From Acidobacteriaceae bacterium (lineage in GTDB: Bacteria > Acidobacteriota > Terriglobia > Terriglobales > Acidobacteriaceae), in the NCBI GenBank assembly GCA_003135315.1, contig PLBD01000621.1, positions 301 through 11,989 on the forward strand: 11,689 bases of DNA, written 5' to 3'. The notes beneath the pieces were generated by a model. It was not told the DNA's origin. It worked only from the letters and a program-made list of their open reading frames with translations, and made no database searches. Positions 1-7,537 of the stretch are shown here, piece after piece (position 1 is the first letter of the stretch; every line of letters starts with the position of its first letter). The translations under genes and the position numbers were made by a program.

Positions 1-46
1 AAATCCTTCCCCCGCAACCAAACAAGCTCAATAAAAGCAGGTACTT

Positions 47-77
47 ACGGCAGGCCAACCGCCTGCCGTTCTTCTTT
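47..77 (+). terminator. Rho-independent terminator-like hairpin before the polysaccharide genes
   Basis: An 8-bp perfect stem (ACGGCAGG at 47-54 with CCTGCCGT at 62-69) closes a 7-base loop and is followed by a T-rich stretch (TTCTTCTTT, 69-77). This is the classic shape of an intrinsic terminator for plus-strand transcription. One reading frame meets a stop at 32-34, just before it, which fits the tail of an upstream gene, although only about ten codons of that frame are visible. If real, the wzz gene downstream needs its own promoter somewhere in 78-333. Confidence 0.6.
49..67. repeat. Palindromic 19-mer, copy 1
   Basis: GGCAGGCCAACCGCCTGCC forms the core of the hairpin at 47-77. A second copy with a single base change, located in the loop-closing region, lies at 4276-4294. 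The two copies bracket the three polysaccharide genes. Confidence 0.5.
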
Positions 78-333
78 GTTGGATCCAATTGGGTCCAGAA
101 GAGTTAATGCGACCGGCTCGCGAGCCGGAGCCATGTCCCAATATGCACCGAACTACCTACGGACGTGGGTCGAACGTGAAGGTGGTACCCTAGACGCACT
201 AATCGCTGGGCTACGGAACCTGAAATGAACGGACTAACGGGGGCTCGTGCGGTGAACTCATGCTGCGGCAACGTACGATTTCCAGCAGGCTGGGCGGAGG
301 TCACGGACGCCGCAGGATGCGACAAAGTGTTTT
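78..333. other. Intergenic leader upstream of wzz
   Basis: No recognisable gene. The stretch holds a near-palindrome at 81-96 (GGATCCAATTGGGTCC, one mismatched pair) and a perfect 16-base palindrome at 113-128. A short open frame (133-228, 31 codons from ATG, and open upstream to base 1) has no recognisable product and no Shine-Dalgarno motif. I could not identify a convincing promoter, though one is expected here because a terminator-like hairpin precedes the region. Confidence 0.5.
113..128. promoter_or_regulatory. Perfect 16-base palindrome, possible operator
   Basis: CCGGCTCGCGAGCCGG is perfectly self-complementary and sits about 200 bases upstream of the wzz start, just after the terminator-like hairpin. 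It could be a dimeric regulator site for the polysaccharide genes. That role is inferred from symmetry and position only. Confidence 0.25.
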
Positions 334-1554
334 ATGCATGAGAGTTCCAGGACACCGTCTATGAATCCCAAGGATCGCCGCGAAGTCGACATCATCGATC
401 TGCTGCTAGTCCTGTCCAAAAGCAAAGGCAGAATCTTACAGATCACGATTGCTATCGCCATCATAGCAACTGCCACATCGTGGCTGCTTCCTAAAATGTA
501 CACTGCCACTTCTACCATCTTGCCGCCGGAGGAGAGCCAGTCCAGTTTGACATCCCTACTTGGCCAGTTTGGCGCCTTTGCCGGAGTGAGCAGTAAAGAC
601 CTGGGCTTTAAGAACTCCTCCGACTTGTTTGTTGCAATGCTGAAGAGCCGTACCATCGAAGATCGTCTCGTGGACCGCTTTGATCTGCGCAAGGTGTACG
701 GCGTGAAGTTTTATCAGGATGCACGGAAGAAACTGGAAGGCCGGAGCCATATTTCAGCGGGCGATGAAGGACTAATCTCTGTATCTGTGACCGACCGAGA
801 TCCGATGCGCGCTGCGGAGCTGGCCAACGCTTACGTTGCCGAACTCCATTCTGTGAATGAGAACCTTGCCATTACCGAGGCCGGTCAGCGGCGGCTATTT
901 TATGAGCAAAAGCTCGACGAGGAGCGCAGAAGCCTGGCTCAGGCCGAGCAACTGCTGAAGCAGTCCCAGGAAAAGAGCGGCCTTATCCAGCTGGACGCCC
1001 AGGGCAAGGCGATCGTCGAGGCTGTTGCCGACATGCGAGCACAAGTAGCAATTCATGAAGTCCAACTTGAGTCCATGCGCACATACGCGACGGAGAACAA
1101 CCCTGCCGTGAGACGGGCCGAGCGGGAGTTAGCCGAGCTGCGTGCTCAATTGGTAAAGCTTGAGCGCAATACAGGAGATGTCGGCAATGGAAATCTCGAG
1201 GTTCCAACTCGCCAGTTGCCAGAAGTGCAACTGGAATACTTGCGGAGAGCACGCGATCTCAAGTACCACGAGGCGTTGTACGAATTCCTCGGCAAGCAGT
1301 TGGAGGCCGCACGAATCGACGAAGCCAAAGATGCGATTCTCCTACAGGTAGTGGACAAAGCGGTTCCTCCGGAAAAAAGATCCAGCCCTCGGCGCCTGTT
1401 AATCATCCTCTTATCAACCGCGGGCGGTTTCTTACTGGCGTGTTTGGGCGCGCTATCGTTCGAAGCTCTGAAACGCAAGATGCAGGACCCCGAGAATCAC
1501 GCACGATTGGCTCTCCTGCGTCATTACCTAACATCCTCCTCGGGAAGGTTGTGA
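334..1554 (+). CDS. wzz: Wzz/GumC-type polysaccharide chain-length regulator
   Basis: This 406-residue inner-membrane protein should set the chain length of a surface polysaccharide by acting with the polymerase encoded two genes downstream. It shows the two-membrane-span layout of the Wzz family: a short cytoplasmic N-terminus with the REVDIIDLLLVL motif (16-27), a first hydrophobic segment at about 33-53, a long charged coiled-coil periplasmic part (about 185-335) and a C-terminal segment (about 354-376) preceded by the Pro-rich VPPEKRSSPRR. The DPMRAAELANAYV stretch (156-168) is typical of the Wzz N-terminal domain. There is no C-terminal tyrosine-kinase domain, so any BY-kinase would be encoded separately. 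The ATG at 334 lacks a clear Shine-Dalgarno; the ATG at 361 has AGGA eight bases upstream and is a credible alternative start that gives 397 residues. The family assignment is secure; the gene symbol is generic. Confidence 0.88.
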   Translation: MHESSRTPSMNPKDRREVDIIDLLLVLSKSKGRILQITIAIAIIATATSWLLPKMYTATSTILPPEESQSSLTSLLGQFGAFAGVSSKDLGFKNSSDLFVAMLKSRTIEDRLVDRFDLRKVYGVKFYQDARKKLEGRSHISAGDEGLISVSVTDRDPMRAAELANAYVAELHSVNENLAITEAGQRRLFYEQKLDEERRSLAQAEQLLKQSQEKSGLIQLDAQGKAIVEAVADMRAQVAIHEVQLESMRTYATENNPAVRRAERELAELRAQLVKLERNTGDVGNGNLEVPTRQLPEVQLEYLRRARDLKYHEALYEFLGKQLEAARIDEAKDAILLQVVDKAVPPEKRSSPRRLLIILLSTAGGFLLACLGALSFEALKRKMQDPENHARLALLRHYLTSSSGRL

Positions 1555-1597
1555 GAAAAGTCAGCTCGCTGCGGTTTTGGTTTGGAACTCACTACCG

Positions 1598-2917
1598 ATG
1601 ACGGCTGCCCCTATGACCGTCAATCGCCCGAGCATTCGTGTGCTCGGTGGGCGTTTTGTTGGATACCTGTCGGCGGATGCCCTGAATTACGCCCTGGGCT
1701 TCCTCATCTATGGTTGGCTGGTTCGCGTCCTGACCAATCAGCAGTACGGTCAGTTGAGCATCGCCACCAGCGTCTATCAGGCGCTGATGATGATAGCCGC
1801 GTTGGGCTTAGATCTCACAGGTCCCAAGCTCATCAAGGAATTCGGCGGGGACTTCCTGGAGTTTGCCCGCAGGGCCCTGCATTTACGTCTGGCGGTTGCG
1901 CTGCTCATTTGTGGACCTCTGCAGGCTGGCATGGCGCTCTATGCCTGGCACCGGGGACAGAACCTGGTGGCGGTTGTCATCCTGGCGTCTTTCTCCATGG
2001 TGCTGGCCCGTGCTCTTGACCTGACGTATCTGGCAGTGGCACTTCGGCTACCCGCTCCTCTGGCGAAGACTCGGGCGTTGGGGCTTTCGGTATACTTGCT
2101 GCTGCTGCTTGTCTGTACCCCGATAGTGCGCCAGCATCTGTGGCTGGTGCCGATCCTGAATGCCGTGGGAGTGGCGATCGGGCGTCTGCAGCTAGGTCGC
2201 TTATTGAGACGGCACGTGCCCGTGTGCTCCGCGGCTCCGAAACTGCATTCCTGGGAGATCGCGGTCCAGGGGATCAAAGCCAGCAGCGGACAATTGCTGC
2301 TTCTGATCCTGCAGACCGGAGATGTCGTGCTATTGGCCAAGTACGTCAGCACGGACGCTGTAGGCCAGTACGCCATGATTAGCCGACTCTACTTATTGGG
2401 CCTGGCGGCACTGGGCGCCATGTTTAATACGTTCCTGCCCGAGGTAGTGCACGTGGCCCATGATGCCGGGAAGCTTCGCGCCCTGTTTCGGAGCTGCGTC
2501 CTTGCAAACCTGGCATTAGGATTCCTGGGCGCCGTGGTCTTTTGCTGGATTGGCACACCGTTGTCGGAGTTGTTGGCGCATCGCTCGCTTCCTGCCGTGA
2601 ACGCGATTAGCCGGATATTTGCATTGGTCTTCCTCTTGATGGCCGTGGCCAATCCGTTCCTGGGCATGCTGCCAAGTTTGCATCGCGGGACTGAGTACAT
2701 AGTGGGTATTGCATCGGCCGCGGCGCTTCTGCTTGGGTGCGATCTGGTGCTCATGCCCAGGTACGGCGTCGTCGGCGCGGCCTGCGGACAGGCAACTGCA
2801 ACGGCCTATCTAGCGTTGTTCAGCATACTGGTTTTCCTGCGCCACGTCCGCACCCTGCACGCCGGGGACGTAGATGCTGCCGCTGGGGAAGCGATAAGCA
2901 ACCCATGGCAAATCTGA
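1598..2917 (+). CDS. wzx: Wzx-type oligosaccharide flippase
   Basis: This is a very hydrophobic, polytopic membrane protein of 439 residues, with about 12 apparent membrane segments. It resembles the polysaccharide flippases of the MOP/MVF superfamily, which move lipid-linked repeat units across the inner membrane. The N-terminal region fits this family: a VRVLTNQQYGQLSIATS segment follows the first membrane span, and later come motifs such as GQYAMISRLY and YGVVGAACGQATA, the last being typical of the penultimate helices. It starts 43 bases after wzz ends and is followed 15 bases later by the polymerase, so the three genes are probably co-transcribed. The start is uncertain: a TTG at 1577 would add seven residues and an ATG at 1613 would remove five, and none has a strong ribosome-binding site. 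Its substrate cannot be told from sequence. Confidence 0.85.
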   Translation: MTAAPMTVNRPSIRVLGGRFVGYLSADALNYALGFLIYGWLVRVLTNQQYGQLSIATSVYQALMMIAALGLDLTGPKLIKEFGGDFLEFARRALHLRLAVALLICGPLQAGMALYAWHRGQNLVAVVILASFSMVLARALDLTYLAVALRLPAPLAKTRALGLSVYLLLLLVCTPIVRQHLWLVPILNAVGVAIGRLQLGRLLRRHVPVCSAAPKLHSWEIAVQGIKASSGQLLLLILQTGDVVLLAKYVSTDAVGQYAMISRLYLLGLAALGAMFNTFLPEVVHVAHDAGKLRALFRSCVLANLALGFLGAVVFCWIGTPLSELLAHRSLPAVNAISRIFALVFLLMAVANPFLGMLPSLHRGTEYIVGIASAAALLLGCDLVLMPRYGVVGAACGQATATAYLALFSILVFLRHVRTLHAGDVDAAAGEAISNPWQI

Positions 2918-2932
2918 GAGAGGTTTGGCAAA

Positions 2933-4210
2933 GTGCCTGAACTGCTTCTTTTGGCGGCGGTCGCGATACCGTGCTGGTACGTCTCCATGCGGTGCATCTC
3001 GCATGGGATGGTGCAGATAGACCATGTGGGAACGTTTACTTTCGGGTTCTTGTTCTACTGGATCACTCCCCTGGCGGTCAGGATTTTCGCCCCGAAACTT
3101 GATTTTCCGCTGGTGGCAACCTGGTCCGCTCTGTTTCGTGAAAGGCTGATCGTGCCGTATGCGATAGCCTGCATTTCCCTCTATCTTTGTTTTGCCCTGG
3201 GCGACACGCTGAGCCTGCGGTTATTTCGAGACAAGCCTAGGCGAGACTTGACCAAAGTGCCGCGGTTGGCATTATCTTTCGCGACGCTTGCCGGCTGCGT
3301 ATTCCTGATCTATACGGCGTTTATTTTTCGAGCCGCGTTGGCTCGCCCGCCTTCCCCTACGGACTTCGCCGCCGAAGCTGCGAGAGGAGCCGTGACCACG
3401 TGTGTGGTTCTGTTGGGCGTTGTCTGCCTCATCTTCACGGTTGACCGGCCGGAGATGTCGTGGGCGAATCGATTCCGTAGCGTCTACTTCGTTACGTTCC
3501 TTGCCGGAGCCTTGCTGATGCTGCGGTTAGGAAGCCGACTCTATGTGGCTTCCTTTCTGGTGATGTTCGCTGTCTATTTAAGCACCTTTCGGAGCAGATT
3601 CAAGCTGACCACCGTTCTGGCAGGCGGCTTCGTACTGGCTTTGTTGTTCGGGGCTGTCGGAATGTTGCGGGAAGAGGGTGACCTGCGGGGGGCTCTCTTC
3701 AACGTGGTAGAGGAACCTATGCTGAACAGCCTCTCGCTGGTTCATCACCTGCGGTATAAGGGAATCTCCTGGCTCAATAGTCCCGATCAACTGGAGAGCG
3801 ATTTTCTGAACCTGGTTCCCACTGTGGTCCTGCCCAATAAGTACGCCCTGCTCAAGAAGCCGGACGCCTACCGACCCTTAGGTGGCCTGAATTCATTTGT
3901 CTCCTTCGATCTGAACTTTGGGATGATCGGCTCGGGGGTGTTTCTGTTTGTATGGCCGATTCTGTTCCGCTATCTCAAGAGTCGCTCCTCCAATACGCTG
4001 CTTGCCACGATGTACATCATGGGCTCGGGATGGCTGGCATTCACGTTCTTTCGCGATCCCTTTTCGATATCTTTGGTGAAAGCTATCTTGCAGGATTCGG
4101 TGTTGCTGCCCGCGATGATCGTTGGCTTCGGCAGGTTGCTCTCGGCGGCATGTTCGCCCATTGGCGGTGTTGCCAACGCGTCCTTGGATTCTCAACTCGA
4201 TGTACTATGA
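2933..4210 (+). CDS. wzy: Wzy-type polysaccharide polymerase, oligosaccharide repeat-unit polymerase family
   Basis: This 425-residue membrane protein has about ten hydrophobic segments and one large hydrophilic loop (about 244-325), the usual architecture of Wzy enzymes that join undecaprenyl-linked repeat units in the periplasm. Features typical of bacterial O-antigen/EPS polymerases include the GSRLYVASFLV stretch (200-210) in a membrane helix and the loop-to-helix segment PLGGLNSFVSFDLNFGMIGS (315-334). The start is a GTG preceded by AGAGAGG about eight bases upstream. Its place directly after wzz and wzx strongly supports the role, since polymerases are too divergent to assign by sequence alone. 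A possible alternative is another EPS membrane protein of similar topology. Transcription converges with the chemotaxis operon on the other strand. Confidence 0.75.
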   Translation: MPELLLLAAVAIPCWYVSMRCISHGMVQIDHVGTFTFGFLFYWITPLAVRIFAPKLDFPLVATWSALFRERLIVPYAIACISLYLCFALGDTLSLRLFRDKPRRDLTKVPRLALSFATLAGCVFLIYTAFIFRAALARPPSPTDFAAEAARGAVTTCVVLLGVVCLIFTVDRPEMSWANRFRSVYFVTFLAGALLMLRLGSRLYVASFLVMFAVYLSTFRSRFKLTTVLAGGFVLALLFGAVGMLREEGDLRGALFNVVEEPMLNSLSLVHHLRYKGISWLNSPDQLESDFLNLVPTVVLPNKYALLKKPDAYRPLGGLNSFVSFDLNFGMIGSGVFLFVWPILFRYLKSRSSNTLLATMYIMGSGWLAFTFFRDPFSISLVKAILQDSVLLPAMIVGFGRLLSAACSPIGGVANASLDSQLDVL

Positions 4211-4371
4211 GTTGCTGCCCGGACTTTCACTTGCCGCGCTCGACGTTGTCGGGAGAATGAATAGCGACAGTTGGCGGCAGGCCAACCACCTGCCCGCGGT
4301 AATTGCTGCTGAGCAACGCGGTTTCTACCACGTCATTGACCAAAGTAGTCTTCAGGCAAAGGACCAACTGC
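4211..4371. other. Convergent intergenic region between wzy and cheV
   Basis: This 161-base gap separates two converging transcription units. It contains the second copy of the palindromic 19-mer (4276-4294) and a small hairpin TTGCT/AGCAA (4303-4316) followed on the plus strand by CGCGGTTT. Both could help end transcription, but neither is followed by a good T-run on either strand, so I do not call a terminator. Confidence 0.4.
4276..4294. repeat. Palindromic 19-mer, copy 2
   Basis: GGCAGGCCAACCACCTGCC forms a 6-bp stem with a 7-base loop and differs from the copy at 49-67 by one base. Unlike that copy, it is not followed by a T-tract. Confidence 0.5.
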
Positions 4372-5337
4372 TCAGTTCCCCATAGGCCGGGTCAATATCT
4401 TGCTCACTTCGCGCGCCAGTTCCTCGGGGACGAACTTGGCCACATATCCATCGGCTCCGACGCGGTGGGCATGAGATTCGTTAGCGGAGCCGGACAGCGA
4501 GGAATGGATGACCACGGGCAGGCCCTTAAGAGCATCGTCTTCCTTGATCTGCCGGGTCAACGTGAACCCGTCCATCTCCGGCATCTCCAGGTCAGTCAGC
4601 ACCATTGCTACCTTTTGGCTAAGAGGGATGCCGGCGCTTCGCGCCTCATGCGACAAAGTCTTGAGACGGTCCCATGCCTCTTTGCCGGTTTTGGTGCTCA
4701 CAAATGGCAATCCCAACCGGGTCAGGACGCTTTCGATTTGCAGGCGCGCAACGTTGGAGTCATCGGCGTAGAGCACAACGGACCCAGATGGTATCTTGAT
4801 CGTCGCGGTGTGGGTCATCTCCTCCCCGCTCTTGAATCGAGATGGCAGAGCTTCGCGGAGAATTGTCTCCACATCAAGAATCAAGGCCAGGCGGGCGTTC
4901 TCCTGTTTTTCGTCGAGGCGGGCCAGACTCGTCACCATCCCTCCCACCGCCGATCTCTCGGCGGAAACCACCCGCCCCCATTCCAAACGAACGATCTCCT
5001 CGACCTCTTCAACGGCAAAGCCCTGCACCGAACGTTCGTACTCGGTCACCAGCAGAATGTTGCGCGCGCTGGGCGTACATCCCACTACGGAAGGCAGATC
5101 GACCACCGGAATGATCTGGCCGCGAATATTGGCAACTCCAAGAACGTGCTTGGGAGCGCCGGGCATAGGCGTGATCGGCGGCATGATCAGCGCTTCGCGC
5201 ACCTTGAAAACGTTGATGCCAAAGATCTCGCGGGTGTGCGCGTTCTGGTCTTCTCCCAGGCGAAACATCAGGAGCTCGAATTTGTTGGTGCCGGCCAGCT
5301 TCGAGCGCTCGTCGACTTCCTGCATCACGTCATTCAT
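4372..5337 (-). CDS. cheV: CheV-type chemotaxis adaptor (CheW domain plus receiver domain)
   Basis: This 321-residue cytoplasmic protein has a CheW-like coupling domain (about 17-165, with the VLGVANIRGQIIPVVDL motif at 65-81) fused to a response-regulator receiver domain (about 186-315). The receiver has the acidic pair D192-D193, the phospho-acceptor D249 in the LTDLEMPEMDG motif, the switch serine region at 279-280 and the conserved lysine K301, so it should accept phosphate from CheA. CheV proteins couple receptors to CheA and can tune kinase activity by phosphorylation. The start is well supported by AAGGAG seven bases upstream (5350-5345), which overlaps the stop codon of the preceding receptor gene; the gap is only 12 bases. 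As no cheW, cheB or cheR is in the operon, CheV is the only visible coupling and adaptation component. It is the last gene of the operon. Confidence 0.92.
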   Translation of the reverse strand: MNDVMQEVDERSKLAGTNKFELLMFRLGEDQNAHTREIFGINVFKVREALIMPPITPMPGAPKHVLGVANIRGQIIPVVDLPSVVGCTPSARNILLVTEYERSVQGFAVEEVEEIVRLEWGRVVSAERSAVGGMVTSLARLDEKQENARLALILDVETILREALPSRFKSGEEMTHTATIKIPSGSVVLYADDSNVARLQIESVLTRLGLPFVSTKTGKEAWDRLKTLSHEARSAGIPLSQKVAMVLTDLEMPEMDGFTLTRQIKEDDALKGLPVVIHSSLSGSANESHAHRVGADGYVAKFVPEELAREVSKILTRPMGN

Positions 5338-5349
5338 TGCCGAACTCCT

Positions 5350-6768
5350 TTACCCCTGCTTTTGCCTGATGGCAGTTCTCATAGCATCGAACTTGTCCAA
5401 GAGTTCCTGCTCGAGGCGGGAGAATTCCGTACCCTGGCGCAGGGCCTCCTCATGATCGCCCGCCTGCAACGCCGCGCGAATGGTTTGCGCGGTCTGGTGC
5501 AGGAGGGTATGCGGGTTTTCCACTTCCCGGAAGGCCGCCATCTGGCCCAGAAATTCACGGCCGATGCCTTCGTACCAGCGATAGAACATGCATTGGTGAT
5601 GCCCGGTCAGCTCGGTGGACGAAACCTTGTGTTCACCGATTTCGGTCAGGACATGGCGCACGAAGATTCGGTGCTCGTTCCTGGCCGAGTCGATGTTCAT
5701 CATGGCTACCAGGGAGTGCAGGGACTGGACCCGTTCGCTGAGCGAGAGGGTTACCGACTCGGCCCCGTGGGCTGTCTGCTCCGCCGAATGGCTGGCGCCC
5801 TCAATGGCTCGGGCTGAGCCTTCGATATCGGCAATGTTGGTCTGCACTTCTTCAGTGGCTTTCTGCACCCTCTTGGAGAGGTTTCGTACCTCATCGGCGA
5901 CCACCGCAAAGCCACGGCCGTGCTCGCCGGCGCGTGCGGCCTCGATTGCCGCGTTCAAGGCAAGCAGATTGGTCTGGTAGGCAATCTCTCGGATGGTCTG
6001 GGCGATGCGGCTGATCGCTCCCACCTGCGAGATCAGTCCCTGGGAGGCATCGCGGCTGTGAGAAACCGACTCCGCCAGGCCGCTCAGGGTGCCTCCCACT
6101 TCCTTCATGGCACGATCGGTTTCGCTGGCGACCTCCATTAGAGACGAGGCATTCTCGGCGGAACCCTTCCCCATGCTGGCAATCACCTGCTCGGCCAGCC
6201 TGGAGTCACTCATATTTCGCCAGGATGCGTGAAAGGCCAACACCTTGCTCTTGCCGGCAAAGACGGGTGTGAAGTTGAGAAAGAAAGTTACGCCGCCGAG
6301 AACCAGTTCTGTGTTGTACTCGGTTGTCCTCCCTGCCACCATGGCGCGGAAGATATTGCGAATTCGTTCCGGATCCTTGTGGAACTGATGGATAGACCGT
6401 CCCAGGGCCGTGCGAACGTCAGCACCCCGCAGCATGGGATTCAGCCGGGCATGATTCAGGTTCATCGCCTCCAGCGCCGCCCGGTTCATGTAAAAAATAG
6501 TGTTCTCCATCTTCTCGTCGGCGTCGCAGAGCATTTCCAGACTGGAGAGTGGTCCCAACAGGACCGGGGCGAGTTCCAACAATCGTTCTTTGTCGAGATC
6601 TTGGTTGTGGGCCTTTCCAGGGCCGGAGCCGGCCCGGCTTTGGGGGATGACGGGCGATTGTCGCTTCCACCGCTTGGGAACGCTTTGAGTGATCGTAGGG
6701 CCGGCTTCTGCTGCGGCGACTTTGCCGGCTTCAGGATGGCGGTTCGGGCGGGTGATGGCGCTGGACAT
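5350..6768 (-). CDS. Soluble methyl-accepting chemotaxis protein with PAS and zinc-binding CZB domains
   Basis: This is a 472-residue chemoreceptor without any membrane segment, hence cytoplasmic. A low-complexity N-terminus (1-55) precedes a PAS domain (about 75-185) with the [14 protein letters not shown] segment often seen in this receptor class. The MCP signalling hairpin follows (about 210-345), with the intact tip [20 protein letters not shown] (267-286) that contacts CheA and CheW/CheV. The C-terminus is a CZB chemoreceptor zinc-binding domain (about 365-468); candidate ligands are H366, C393 in HHQC (390-393), H420 and H424. There is no CheR-docking pentapeptide. I chose the ATG at 6768 because AAGGAG lies eight bases upstream (6782-6777), overlapping the stop of the diiron-protein gene; an upstream ATG at 6804 would add 12 residues but has no comparable site. 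The PAS ligand (heme, flavin or other) cannot be told from sequence. Confidence 0.92.
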   Translation of the reverse strand: MSSAITRPNRHPEAGKVAAAEAGPTITQSVPKRWKRQSPVIPQSRAGSGPGKAHNQDLDKERLLELAPVLLGPLSSLEMLCDADEKMENTIFYMNRAALEAMNLNHARLNPMLRGADVRTALGRSIHQFHKDPERIRNIFRAMVAGRTTEYNTELVLGGVTFFLNFTPVFAGKSKVLAFHASWRNMSDSRLAEQVIASMGKGSAENASSLMEVASETDRAMKEVGGTLSGLAESVSHSRDASQGLISQVGAISRIAQTIREIAYQTNLLALNAAIEAARAGEHGRGFAVVADEVRNLSKRVQKATEEVQTNIADIEGSARAIEGASHSAEQTAHGAESVTLSLSERVQSLHSLVAMMNIDSARNEHRIFVRHVLTEIGEHKVSSTELTGHHQCMFYRWYEGIGREFLGQMAAFREVENPHTLLHQTAQTIRAALQAGDHEEALRQGTEFSRLEQELLDKFDAMRTAIRQKQG

Positions 6769-6781
6769 AGTGGTTTCTCCT

Positions 6782-7537
6782 TCAGTGCGTGAGTGCGGTC
6801 CCAACGGTCAGTCCGTCGAACCAGTTCAAGAATCGGTGTACGTTGTCGCCGGCATAGATTGCGCCATGCTGCGGACAGAGGAAGGCGATGTCGAGCTGAC
6901 GTACGCGGTCGATCCACTCTTTCTTGGCGGCGTTGGACGGCATCCAGCGCTGATGAAAGTACTTCGCGTGCTGGATATGCTCGTCGAAGGCCTTGCTGGA
7001 TTCCGGGCCTTCACCACCTACCCACACGCTGTGTCCGGGCTGCAGCAGGGCCGCTCCCACGTCTCCCGAGAAAAACACCTTCGCCTCCGCATCGTAGACG
7101 TGGAAGTTGGCCGAGGCGTGCAGATAATGAGCGGGTATGAATTCCAGTTTGCGTCCACCGACGAGCATCGCTCCGCCTTCGTCGGGAATGCTGGAGAACT
7201 TCGCTTCCAAGGCGCCGTAATGGCGGATGAAGCTCTCCCAGAGAGCAGGTATGTGCCATTCCATATGCCGGTAGCAGGTGTTCCACAGCGGGAGGCTCGA
7301 GGCGATGTCGGGGTCCTGATGGGAGACAAAGGCGCCGCGCACCGACGACGGTTGTATTACCTCGGCCAGGGCGGCGAGTACCTGGGGAAAAATTTCGAAG
7401 CCGCCAGGATCCAGCAGGACGCTCTGCCCGTTGGACTCGACAATGTAGACGTTAGAGTCGATGACCCGGCGCTCTTCCTGGTCGTACAGGATCCACCAGC
7501 GGTGGTTACCCGCTTCAAATACCGGTGCTGCTTTCAT
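6782..7537 (-). CDS. odp: ODP-type diiron metallo-beta-lactamase-fold protein, putative oxygen/iron sensor for chemotaxis
   Basis: This 251-residue soluble protein has a metallo-beta-lactamase fold like the N-terminal half of flavodiiron proteins, but no flavodoxin domain. Visible metal-site residues are H73, D75 and D77 (motif SHQDPDI), H137 and/or H140 (PAHYLH), D159 (FSGDVGAA) and H224 (PQHG). The histidine that normally ends the HxExDH/HxHxDH motif is isoleucine (I78). This pattern matches the oxygen-binding diiron proteins known from Treponema denticola and Thermotoga maritima, which bind oxygen as a peroxo adduct and modulate receptor-coupled CheA. The start at 7537 is fixed by GGAGGGAG six bases upstream; a start 14 codons earlier lacks such support. 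It overlaps the end of the 206-residue receptor-tip gene by 23 bases and is 13 bases from the PAS-MCP-CZB gene, which implies coupled expression. An ordinary hydrolase or oxidoreductase role is the alternative. Confidence 0.85.
   Translation of the reverse strand: MKAAPVFEAGNHRWWILYDQEERRVIDSNVYIVESNGQSVLLDPGGFEIFPQVLAALAEVIQPSSVRGAFVSHQDPDIASSLPLWNTCYRHMEWHIPALWESFIRHYGALEAKFSSIPDEGGAMLVGGRKLEFIPAHYLHASANFHVYDAEAKVFFSGDVGAALLQPGHSVWVGGEGPESSKAFDEHIQHAKYFHQRWMPSNAAKKEWIDRVRQLDIAFLCPQHGAIYAGDNVHRFLNWFDGLTVGTALTH

Noticed and set aside
1..228. Open plus-strand frame from the window edge ending in a 31-codon ATG frame (133-228)
   Set aside because: It runs through a terminator-like hairpin and has no recognisable product or ribosome-binding site.
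4303..5817. 504-codon plus-strand open frame opposite cheV and the MCP gene
   Set aside because: It is a long antisense shadow of two clear chemotaxis genes; its translation has no recognisable domain, and such frames are common opposite GC-rich genes.
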